A DNA stretch of 60,396 nt, from the NCBI GenBank assembly GCA_958402445.1, contig CATXTO010000010.1, forward strand, positions 1 through 60,396, read 5' to 3'. A model generated the notes under the pieces. The model saw only the letters and a list, made by a program, of their open reading frames with translations, had not been told where the DNA came from and did not search any database. Every line of letters starts with the position of its first letter. Position 1 is the stretch's first letter. Made by a program: the position numbers and the translations under genes. This DNA comes from an uncultured Eubacteriales bacterium (GTDB lineage Bacteria > Bacillota > Clostridia > Oscillospirales > Oscillospiraceae). Below, one piece after another: positions 24,657 through 32,030 of this stretch.

Positions 24657-24995
24657 ATGAGGCAGCGATTGAAAGCGGTCCGTAGGGCGTTGGGAATGAA
24701 CCAGACGGTGTTTGCCGAGCACCTGGGTATCACCCAGACGGCATATTCCATGATTGAAAATGGAAAACGGCCACTGGCAGAAAAGTACGTCAAAATTATC
24801 TGCGCGGCGTTTCACGTATCCGAGACGTGGATGATCCGAGGAGAAGGGGACATGTTCGACGCCTCCCCTTATGAGGAGGAGTTCACCCGGATTTTCAGCG
24901 GCCTGGAGCCGGAGACCCAGGAATACCTCCTTTTGATGGCGCGGGAGCTGCTGAATACCCAGCAAAAGCTGTTGCGCCCCACCCGGGAGCTTTAG
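24657..24995 (+). CDS. XRE-family regulator
   Basis: 112 residues. N-terminal Cro/C1 helix-turn-helix: LGMNQTVFAEHLGITQTAYS, then MIENGKRPLAEKYVKIICAA. The HVSETWMIRGEGDMF segment is typical of phage- and ICE-type XRE repressors. The C-terminal helix (ETQEYLLLMARELLNTQQ) probably mediates dimerisation. The ribosome binding site (GGGGAG) is rather far, 14 bases from the ATG. Divergent from the 56-residue gene across a perfect palindrome. The next gene begins 147 bases downstream on the same strand. Confidence 0.85.
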   Translation: MRQRLKAVRRALGMNQTVFAEHLGITQTAYSMIENGKRPLAEKYVKIICAAFHVSETWMIRGEGDMFDASPYEEEFTRIFSGLEPETQEYLLLMARELLNTQQKLLRPTREL

Positions 24996-25142
24996 CGCGG
25001 GAACCACGGTGCCCCACAGCTGGGCCGGCTGAGTCCAGCCGTCGGGAGCTTGTGTATCACCCGTTCCATTTACAAATAGATGAGAAACCGGACCCGGCGG
25101 CAGCGCCGTGTCCGATGGGCCAGAAAGGAAGGAGGCGTCGCT

Positions 25143-26411
25143 TTGCGCGAAGCCAAGTCTTGGATGCGGCTGGACAACGCCGCAAAAATATTCCCCGCCG
25201 TCCGGCGGCGAAATTGGACCAATGTGTTCCGGCTTTCCGCCATGCTGCGGGACCCGGTGGACCCGGCCCTGCTGCAGGAGGCCGTACAGGCGGTATTGCC
25301 CCGGTTCCCGTCCATGGCGGTGAGCCTGCATCGGGGAATTTTCTGGTATTACCTGGAGCAGGTGCCGGAGGGGCCGAAGGTGCGCCGGGATGGGGCCTGC
25401 CCCCTGATGCATATGACGGACCGGGAGCTCCGCACCTGCGCCTTGCGGGTTTTGTATTACGGAAACCGGATTGCCGTGGAGTTTTTTCATGCAATCACCG
25501 ATGGAAACGGCGGGCTGATCTTTTTGAAAACCCTGGCGGCAGAATACGTGACCAGGCGCTACGGCGTAGCGGTGTCCTGCGGCGGCGGCGTCCTGGACCG
25601 AAGTCAAGCGCCGGACCCGGAGGAGCTGGAGGACAGCTTTCCCCGGTTTGCCGGGGAGGTGGCCATGAGCCGGAAGGAAGAGGGCGCGCTACGGCTCCGG
25701 GGCAGCCGGGAGCCGGGCGGCTTCCTGCACTTGACCACGGCGACCCTGGAGGCGGAGCGGCTCAAAGAGCTGGCCCACCGGTACGATGTGTCGGTCACTT
25801 CATTTTTGGCCGCCGTCATGCTGCAGGCCATTATGGAGATGCGGCCCCGCCGCATGGGGTCCGCCAAATGGGCAAAGCTCACCATTCCCGTGAACCTGCG
25901 CAAGCTCTTTCCCAGCCGGACGCTGCGTAATTTTGCCCTGACCGTCAACGTAGGGGTGGACCCCAGGCTGGGGACCTATACCCTGGAGGAGCTCTGCAAG
26001 TCCGTGCAGAGCCAGCTCACCATGCAGGTGACGCCCCAGCAGATGGCGGCCCGCATTGCCGCCAATGTGAACCCGGAGCGGATGCTGGCTATGAAGGTAA
26101 CGCCTTTGTTTTTAAAAAATCTGGCGATGCGGATGGTGTATCGCATGGTAGGAGAGAGTAAAGGGACGCTGAATATTTCCAACCTTGGCCTGACCAAGCT
26201 GCCGCCGGAGATGGCCCCATATGTGGAGCAGCTGGATTTCATCATTGGCGTACAGGCCACCTACTTCAATAACTGCAGCGTTGTGACCTATGGAAACAGG
26301 ACCCGGATCAACATGACCCGGAGCTTGCGGGAGCCGGAGCTGGAGCGGCGCTTTTTTACAAAGTTGGTGCAGCTGGGCCTGGAAGTAACCATGGAGAGCA
26401 ACCAAAGATAG
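25143..26411 (+). CDS. Condensation/acyltransferase-fold protein with HxxxD motif
   Basis: 422 residues from the TTG at 25143, which has GGAAGGAGG 7 bases upstream; the ATG at 25080 gives a basic extension without a site. The catalytic motif of the condensation/alcohol-acetyltransferase superfamily is present as FFHAITDGNGG (HxxxD). The second half has LTIPVNLRKLFPSRTLRNF, matching the NLR motif of wax-ester-synthase-like and PapA-like enzymes, and a latch-like region (NISNLGLTKLPPEMAPYVE). It probably transfers an acyl group from a CoA or carrier-protein donor to an alcohol or amine. It pairs with the next gene, as often seen in Clostridia. Confidence 0.75.
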   Translation: MREAKSWMRLDNAAKIFPAVRRRNWTNVFRLSAMLRDPVDPALLQEAVQAVLPRFPSMAVSLHRGIFWYYLEQVPEGPKVRRDGACPLMHMTDRELRTCALRVLYYGNRIAVEFFHAITDGNGGLIFLKTLAAEYVTRRYGVAVSCGGGVLDRSQAPDPEELEDSFPRFAGEVAMSRKEEGALRLRGSREPGGFLHLTTATLEAERLKELAHRYDVSVTSFLAAVMLQAIMEMRPRRMGSAKWAKLTIPVNLRKLFPSRTLRNFALTVNVGVDPRLGTYTLEELCKSVQSQLTMQVTPQQMAARIAANVNPERMLAMKVTPLFLKNLAMRMVYRMVGESKGTLNISNLGLTKLPPEMAPYVEQLDFIIGVQATYFNNCSVVTYGNRTRINMTRSLREPELERRFFTKLVQLGLEVTMESNQR

Positions 26412-26456
26412 CGGCATGTTTCCCTGTGGAAATTTGTAAAAATAGGTGGGATTCTC

Positions 26457-27146
26457 ATGTATTGTGTCAACTGCGGCGTGCGGTTAAACGACGCCGAAAA
26501 ACGGTGCCCCCTGTGCGGCACCCGCGTGTATCATCCGGACCTGCAGCGTCCCGCGACAGAGCCCCTGTATCCCCGAGAGTGGGCGGCTACGGAGCCCGAG
26601 CGCAGTGGACTGCGCTTTCTCCTGACAGTGATCTTCGCCGTGGCCGCCTGCGTGTGCTTCCTAGTGGAATTCAGCCAGTCCCGCACCGTGACCTGGTCCG
26701 GATACGCCCTGGGCGGGATTTTGCTGGCTTATGTGCTCTTGGTGCTTCCCATCTGGTTCCGGCGTCCCAATCCCGTAATTTTCGTACCGGTGGACTTTTT
26801 GGCCGTAGGCTTATATCTGCTGTACATTGACCTGATGACCAAGGGCGGGTGGTTCCTCTCCTTCGCGTTCCCGGTGACGGGGATCGCGGGCTTGCTGGTC
26901 ACAGCCGTGGTCGCCTTGGTCCGCTATGTAAGACGAGGATACTTTTTCATTCTCGGCGGCGCCCTGCTGGGGGTTGGCGGTTATCTCATGCTTCTGGAGC
27001 TGTTTCAGTGCATTACCTTTGGCGGTCAAATGTTCCGGTGGTGTCTGTATCCCACGGGAGCCTGTGCCCTGCTGGGCCTGTTTTTCATTTTGGCGGGCGT
27101 GATCCGCCCCCTGGGCAATGCCCTGCGAAAAAGGATGTTTATTTAA
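26457..27146 (+). CDS. Zinc-ribbon membrane protein (DUF6320-like)
   Basis: 229 residues. An N-terminal zinc ribbon (YCVNCGVRL then RCPLCGTRVY, two CxxC pairs) is followed by six predicted membrane helices from about residue 50 on. ATG at 26457, 45 bases after the acyltransferase stop; the site upstream is AGGTGG. This combination next to an acyltransferase of the previous type is recurrent in Firmicutes, suggesting a joint role in envelope lipid or glycan modification. The biochemical role is not known. Confidence 0.75.
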   Translation: MYCVNCGVRLNDAEKRCPLCGTRVYHPDLQRPATEPLYPREWAATEPERSGLRFLLTVIFAVAACVCFLVEFSQSRTVTWSGYALGGILLAYVLLVLPIWFRRPNPVIFVPVDFLAVGLYLLYIDLMTKGGWFLSFAFPVTGIAGLLVTAVVALVRYVRRGYFFILGGALLGVGGYLMLLELFQCITFGGQMFRWCLYPTGACALLGLFFILAGVIRPLGNALRKRMFI

Positions 27147-27149
27147 GAT

Positions 27150-27202
27150 TTTCCTTAATATTTCTTAAAATCCAGGCTGTGTTCTGGGATTTATGCTACA
27201 AT
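27150..27202 (+). promoter_or_regulatory. Promoter with direct repeats upstream of the VanRS-like genes
   Basis: TTTCCTTAA (27150) and TTTCTTAA (27161) are direct repeats 11 bases apart, upstream of a promoter with a good -10 (TACAAT, 27197-27202) but no recognisable -35. This arrangement is typical of positive autoregulation by an OmpR-family regulator. Confidence 0.5.
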
Positions 27203-27222
27203 ATCCAAAGAGGTGATGTGCT

Positions 27223-27912
27223 GTGAATCCTGGCATCCGAATCCTGGCCGTAGATGACGAACCGGACCTGCGGACCCTGCTGCGAATTTTGTTGGAGAAC
27301 CGGGGCTATGCGGTGACGGAGGCCGCTTCTGGGGAAGAGGCTGTCCGGCGGCTCCGGGAAGATCCGGTTTACGACTTGGTTATTATGGACATTATGATGC
27401 CCGGTATGGATGGCGTAGCCGCTTGTCAGGCCATCCGGGAGTTTTCCACAGCACCGATTCTGTTTCTCACTGCGAAAACACAGCTGGGAGACAAAGCCTC
27501 CGCCTACGGCAGCGGAGGGGATGATTACCTGCCCAAGCCCTTTTCCCAGGGCGAGCTGCTGATGAAGGTGGAGTCGCTGATCCGCCGCTATCGGGTCTAC
27601 AAGGGCAAGCGGGAGGAGGTCCTGGAGGCCAGCTTGCAGCTGGACGAGGACCGGCGCTGCGCCATCAAAAATGGGAAAGCGGTGGAACTGACAGGCAAGG
27701 AGTTTGAAATCCTGCAATATTTTTTCCTGCACCGGGGCAAGGTGCTGGACGTGCGGTCCGTATACGAGGAGGTCTGGGGGGAAAAGTACCTGCCAACCTC
27801 TACCAACACGGTGATGGTGCATATTTTAAACCTGCGGAAAAAGCTGGAGGAGGACCCGGCCAATCCGAAGATTATTCGTACCGTGTGGGGAAAGGGGTAT
27901 CAGTTTGGCTGA
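27223..27912 (+). CDS. OmpR-family response regulator (VanR-like)
   Basis: 229 residues starting at GTG 27223. Receiver domain residues 1-120: acidic pair VDDEPD, phospho-acceptor Asp56 in VIMDIMMPGMDG, Thr in FLTAKTQ and Lys in PKPFSQ. The C-terminal winged helix carries ELTGKEFEILQYFF and VMVHILNLRKKLEEDP. Its last 8 bases overlap the kinase gene. Upstream direct repeats suggest autoregulation. Likely output is control of its own operon, including vanW, in response to envelope stress. Confidence 0.93.
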   Translation: MNPGIRILAVDDEPDLRTLLRILLENRGYAVTEAASGEEAVRRLREDPVYDLVIMDIMMPGMDGVAACQAIREFSTAPILFLTAKTQLGDKASAYGSGGDDYLPKPFSQGELLMKVESLIRRYRVYKGKREEVLEASLQLDEDRRCAIKNGKAVELTGKEFEILQYFFLHRGKVLDVRSVYEEVWGEKYLPTSTNTVMVHILNLRKKLEEDPANPKIIRTVWGKGYQFG

Positions 27913-29251
27913 TTCGAGGCGATTTCGCCGGCTGAGCATGAAGCTGCTGGCGATGCTGCTTCTGGCTGCGGCGATGAGTACGGCTGTGGGCCTGACGGTA
28001 CAGGTGGCGGGAGACTCTATTATTGCCAATTACTACTGCTCCCAGCGGCGGCAAGAGGCACGCCTGCAGGAGACCATTACCGCGCTGCGCCGCTATGTGG
28101 ACGAAGGGAGCGTCGCCTCTACCGACGCACAGAGAATCGGCGCCTGGAACCGGGAGCATCCTTATATTCAGCTCACCATTTATGCCAACAATACAGTGCT
28201 CACCTCGGATCGGTGGGGCGCGGAGCTTGTTGGGGCGGACTCCGGCTTGGTGATGCGCGTGGGCAGTGCAGAGAGCGCGGATCATGCCTACCCGGTCAAT
28301 TTTGCCGACGGCGCATATCAGGTCCACGTCTACGATTACTCCCAGAGTCGGTGGTACGGCCTGATGAATTGGATTTCTATTATCGCCGGTGGCGTAGTTT
28401 TTCTGGTGCTTATGCTGCTGTATAACAGCCGAGTTACTCTGGCCATCGGCCGGCTGTCCCGGCAGGTGCGCCGGGTGAGTCAGGGGAACCTGGCTCTGGA
28501 AATTATGCCGCCGTCCCGGGATGAAATCGGCAACTTGGCGGAGGATGTAGACGCCATGCGGCTGTCCATCATTGACAAGCTGCAGCGGGAGGAGACCGCT
28601 TGGCACGCCAACACCCAGCTGATCACGGCCATTTCCCATGATATCCGTACGCCTCTGACGGCCCTCATCGGGTATCTGGACATTCTGTCGGAGGGTCCGG
28701 ACCTGACGGAGGATCAGCGGCAGCAGTATCTGGAGGTGTGCTGCCGGAAAGCGGAGAAGCTGCGGGACCTGACTAACGAGCTGTTTTCCTATTTCCTGGT
28801 GTTCGGCAAGCCGGATTTGGAACTGAATCTGGAGGAATATGACGCGCTGACGCTGCTGGACCAGATTCTGGGCGAGCAGATGGCGGATTTGACCCAGCGG
28901 GGCTACGTCTTGCGAACTGTGATGCCCCGGTTTCAATGCCAGATCCGGGTGGATGTGCAGCATTTACGGCGTGTTTTTGACAACCTGTTTTCCAATGTGC
29001 TGAAATATGCGGATCAGGAGAAGCCGGTGACGGTGGCTGCCGTGCAGGAGTCGGACACGCTGCACGTGTGTCTATCGAACTATATTAAGAAGGATGCCGG
29101 CGCGGTGGAGAGTACAAAGATCGGACTGCAAACCTGTGAGAAGCTTTTGAATTCCATGGGCGGAACGTTTTTGCGGTATCAGGATGACCGCGGCTTTACC
29201 GCAGAGGTGATTCTGCCGATTTGTGGAGAACCGGCGGGGGAGAAAACGTAA
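27905..29251 (+). CDS. Sensor histidine kinase (VanS-like)
   Basis: 448 residues from TTG 27905. Two membrane helices (about residues 12-32 and 152-175) enclose an extracytoplasmic sensor of about 120 residues. HAMP region at about 178-230, then the dimerisation domain with His245 in ISHDIRTPLTALIGYL. The ATPase domain has RVFDNLFSNVLKYA (N box) and ends in a G-x-x-T/C-x-K-L-L-N-S-M-G-G stretch characteristic of VanS relatives. Translationally coupled to the regulator (8-base overlap). The ligand is unknown; lack of a van ligase cluster here argues against vancomycin resistance as the direct job. Confidence 0.92.
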   Translation: MADSRRFRRLSMKLLAMLLLAAAMSTAVGLTVQVAGDSIIANYYCSQRRQEARLQETITALRRYVDEGSVASTDAQRIGAWNREHPYIQLTIYANNTVLTSDRWGAELVGADSGLVMRVGSAESADHAYPVNFADGAYQVHVYDYSQSRWYGLMNWISIIAGGVVFLVLMLLYNSRVTLAIGRLSRQVRRVSQGNLALEIMPPSRDEIGNLAEDVDAMRLSIIDKLQREETAWHANTQLITAISHDIRTPLTALIGYLDILSEGPDLTEDQRQQYLEVCCRKAEKLRDLTNELFSYFLVFGKPDLELNLEEYDALTLLDQILGEQMADLTQRGYVLRTVMPRFQCQIRVDVQHLRRVFDNLFSNVLKYADQEKPVTVAAVQESDTLHVCLSNYIKKDAGAVESTKIGLQTCEKLLNSMGGTFLRYQDDRGFTAEVILPICGEPAGEKT

Positions 29252-29264
29252 AAAGGAGGAGAAA

Positions 29265-30086
29265 ATGGCCAATATGCAGCGGTGGAAACCGGGCGCAGGC
29301 ACAGCCCGGCGCGTCGCTCAATTTGAACGGCTCCTGCAACAGGCCCGGGAGGGACTCTCAGGTGGACGATTTGCCTCGGAGATATCCCAGGATAAGCTGC
29401 CGCAACTTATCTGCCGGCACAATTCCCTGATTCGCCGCCGGCTTGGGGACCTGGATATGGCCCTGCAGGAGAACAAAGCTGTGAATTTGTCTCTGGCAGC
29501 GCGCCAGGTGACCGGGGTTTTCATCCGGCCCGGCGAAACCTTTTCCTTTTGGCGTCTGGTGGGGAACCCCAGCGCCCGGAAAGGATATCGGGCAGGGCTC
29601 ACGCTTCGCACGGGAAAGCCGGAGACTTGGGTCGGCGGCGGGCTGTGCCAGATGACCAACCTGATTCACTGGATGGTGCTGCACAGCCCTCTCACGGTGG
29701 TGGAGCAGCATGCCCATCAGCCGGCGGATTTCTTTCCGGACTACGGCAGGCAGATTCCCTTTGGTCTTGGCACATCGGTTTTCTACCGGGATTGGGACTA
29801 CCGGTTTCTGAACGCCACGGACTGCACCTTTCAGCTCCTGGTGTGGACGGACGAATATTACCTGCGGGGAGAGCTCCGGGCGGATAAGCGGCTGCCGGTG
29901 CGGTATCGCATTACGGTGGAGGATGACAGGTTTATCCGGGAGAATGGAGCGGTGTACCGCAGGGGGCGGGTGTACCGAACCTGTTTAGACGGCAATACCG
30001 GAGCGGTTTTGTTTCGAGAGCTGCTGCGGGACAATCACGCAAGGGTGCTGTACGACACCTCCAATTTGCAGATTCAGAGAGAATAA
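29265..30086 (+). CDS. vanW: VanW-family protein
   Basis: 273 residues from the ATG at 29265 (GGAGG 5 bases upstream), 13 bases after the kinase stop. The VanW domain is seen in PGETFSFWRLVGNPSARKGY and in WVGGGLCQMTNLIHW with its conserved Gly-Gly-x-x-Cys-Gln. No signal peptide or membrane helix is visible. VanW accompanies vanB-type clusters but its biochemical role has not been established. Here it is the third gene of the two-component operon and ends at a strong terminator, so it is the likely regulated output. Confidence 0.9.
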   Translation: MANMQRWKPGAGTARRVAQFERLLQQAREGLSGGRFASEISQDKLPQLICRHNSLIRRRLGDLDMALQENKAVNLSLAARQVTGVFIRPGETFSFWRLVGNPSARKGYRAGLTLRTGKPETWVGGGLCQMTNLIHWMVLHSPLTVVEQHAHQPADFFPDYGRQIPFGLGTSVFYRDWDYRFLNATDCTFQLLVWTDEYYLRGELRADKRLPVRYRITVEDDRFIRENGAVYRRGRVYRTCLDGNTGAVLFRELLRDNHARVLYDTSNLQIQRE

Positions 30087-30087
30087 A

Positions 30088-30123
30088 GCGGCGGCGGTCC
30101 GAGGACCGGCGCCGCGGTTTTTT
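30088..30123 (+). terminator. Terminator of the VanRS-VanW operon
   Basis: GCGGCG..GGTCC pairs with GGACC..CGCCGC, followed by GGTTTTTT. It begins immediately after the vanW stop. Confidence 0.85.
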
Positions 30124-30201
30124 ATCTGGAAAGAAAACGGCTTTTCCGGCTGGGTTGATTCCAGCCTGCTGCAATACGGTTTCCAGCAATCCTACCATCA
30201 C

Positions 30202-30241
30202 TTGACATAGCTACATTTGCGGTTATATAATAAATAACCGC
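30202..30241 (+). promoter_or_regulatory. Consensus promoter with an operator over the -10
   Basis: TTGACA (30202-30207), 18 bases, TATAAT (30226-30231). A dyad, GCGGTTAT (30219-30226) and ATAACCGC (30234-30241), brackets the -10 box exactly: a classic repressor site. The transcript leader to the next gene would be about 210 nt (30242-30447) and contains no recognised riboswitch. Confidence 0.8.
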
Positions 30242-30447
30242 CAGACGTTTTTTCGGTCCTGTGTTCGGTCTGCGGCGCCGCGGCGGGAAGCACAGCCCTA
30301 AAATTGCGATAGGCAGCTGGCCGAAAATTTTTTTTATGGATCAGTGCAGGCGTCTGATCCGGCTGGTCGAGACCATCCGACAGCCACGGTACTGCGCCGG
30401 CGCTTCGTGGAAGTCATTTTTGCGCTGCCACATGCATGGAGGTTAAA

Positions 30448-31575
30448 ATGAAACTAATCCTGGACCGAAAGCCGTATCTACTCTATGAGACGGTGGGAAT
30501 GCTTGTCAAATATGTGAACCGGATTTCTTTTCTGGAAATCCGGGACACTATGCAGCGGCTCTACCGAGGCTGTTTCGATGAAGTCTGGAACAGGCGCTTG
30601 GAGTGCCTGCAGACCATCACGGACGAGGTTTGCGGGGATCTGAACCGGGAGGATGAGGAGATCCAGTATTTCTTTTCCCGCCGGGAGGTAGGGAATAACC
30701 GAGATGCAACCACCATGGCCCGGGTCATGACCACCTCCTTCCTACAGTACCTAGACCACAGCCTGGAGGGCGAGACGCAGGTGCTGAAAACCACCTGGGA
30801 GCAAATGCAGTCTGTGGGCTTTCGCCTCTATGGCAGCCTGTCTGGCATCGCTTTTGGCCCGCTGGAGCCGGGAGAGAAGCGGCAGAGCCTGTTCCGCCAG
30901 ATCTACGGTCTGGGCTTTCAGGGAGACTTCGCCATGGAGGTGCTCAACGTCCTGGAGGATTATAGTGGAAATCTGGACCGGTTGGTGCGCCTGATTGCAC
31001 CCTACGCCCGGCGGCTGGAGGAGCGGCTTGCCGCCCAGCCCTGGCTGATGGAGTCCATCGCAGCCTACTGGCAGGAGCAGTTCCAGGAGATGCCCCCGGA
31101 AAAGTTTTTAGGCGACTCAAAGGTGGGGTATCGGGAGCCGCCGGTCAATTCGGAGCGCCGGGTGTGTTTTTCCCTGATGGACTGTACGGAGCTGCACTGG
31201 GAGACCGCCGATTCCATCCTGCATCCGGAGCGGAGCCTGTTCGTGTTTGGCAGCGTAATCATCGCAGAGTGCTCCCGACGCATGTACAGCGAGGATTTGG
31301 ATTGGATTTGCGCCGCATTTCGTACTTTGGGAGACAAGAGCAAGATGGAACTGCTGATGCGGCTGGCCGAGGGCCGCAGCTACTGCCAGCAGCTGGCAGA
31401 GGAGGCCCGCTGCAACACGGGAAACATGTCCCGGAATCTGACGGCCCTGGCCGGCAACGGCTTTTTAAAGCAAGAGCGGGAACAGTCCCGCACCTATTAC
31501 ACCACGGACCTGGACGGTATCTCCCGCTTCTTCCGGGAGGTGGAGGATTTGTTTGCCAGAAGAGGCCCGGCCTGA
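30448..31575 (+). CDS. ArsR-type winged-helix regulator with a long N-terminal domain
   Basis: 375 residues from the ATG at 30448 (GGAGG 5 bases upstream; an ATG at 30436 is out of range of a site). About 280 N-terminal residues form a helical domain without recognised motifs. The C-terminal ~90 residues are an ArsR-like winged helix: TLGDKSKMELLMRLAEGRSY, then CQQLAEEARCNTGNMSRNLT, ending in a wing (EREQSRTYYTTD). Similar long regulators in Clostridia control adjacent transporters, but none is adjacent here. The operator over its own promoter suggests autorepression. The inducer is unknown. Confidence 0.85.
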   Translation: MKLILDRKPYLLYETVGMLVKYVNRISFLEIRDTMQRLYRGCFDEVWNRRLECLQTITDEVCGDLNREDEEIQYFFSRREVGNNRDATTMARVMTTSFLQYLDHSLEGETQVLKTTWEQMQSVGFRLYGSLSGIAFGPLEPGEKRQSLFRQIYGLGFQGDFAMEVLNVLEDYSGNLDRLVRLIAPYARRLEERLAAQPWLMESIAAYWQEQFQEMPPEKFLGDSKVGYREPPVNSERRVCFSLMDCTELHWETADSILHPERSLFVFGSVIIAECSRRMYSEDLDWICAAFRTLGDKSKMELLMRLAEGRSYCQQLAEEARCNTGNMSRNLTALAGNGFLKQEREQSRTYYTTDLDGISRFFREVEDLFARRGPA

Positions 31576-31608
31576 AACGAAAGGCCTTTTGTCACCGCGG
31601 ACTTGAAA

Positions 31609-31654
31609 CCGGTCTGAGAGCAAGAAAAATTCTTGATCTCAGACCGGCATTTTT
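31609..31654 (+). terminator. Terminator of the ArsR-type regulator
   Basis: CCGGTCTGAG (31609-31618) pairs with CTCAGACCGG (31638-31647); five T follow. Confidence 0.85.
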
Positions 31655-31816
31655 ATGTGACGCCCAGACGACGAATCTGGATATATCCCACTTTTTTCCA
31701 GAAAAGAGTGAATAAGAAGTTTAAAAAACAGAAGGTGAGAAACTTTTCTTCCTTTCATTTGATTTTCGCCCCGTATTCTTTTCCCTGCTGATTCGGCATG
31801 GATGTAAAAAAAAGAC

Positions 31817-32030
31817 TTGATTTTATAGAAAAGTGTCTTTATAATGCTTATAGAGGCAGGAACAACCTGCGCAGAAAAGCAGAATAACGCGCCTGGCCGT
31901 CTCAGCCCACAGACGGCAGGCCACGCGCCGACCCAGAACCGCGCTGGGAGACGGCTCCAAATCGGTACGCGCCGGGGAGGGCCGCGCCCGCTCCGGAGGT
32001 ATAAATGATAAGAAAGGAAGAGGAATGTAC
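31817..32030 (+). promoter_or_regulatory. Promoter and structured leader of the first subtilase gene
   Basis: TTGATT (31817-31822), 17 bases, TATAAT (31840-31845). The roughly 180-nt leader holds a strong stem (GCGCG...GACGG with CCGTC...CGCGC, about 31888-31930). Between 31655 and 31816 nothing is recognised. Confidence 0.65.

Noticed and set aside
25052..25930. 292-codon plus-strand frame overlapping the acyltransferase
   Set aside because: Different frame of the HxxxD gene; Gly/Ala/Arg-rich with no motifs and no ribosome binding site.
27223..30086. Complete vancomycin-resistance cluster
   Set aside because: Only regulator, kinase and vanW are present; no ligase, dehydrogenase or dipeptidase gene is nearby.
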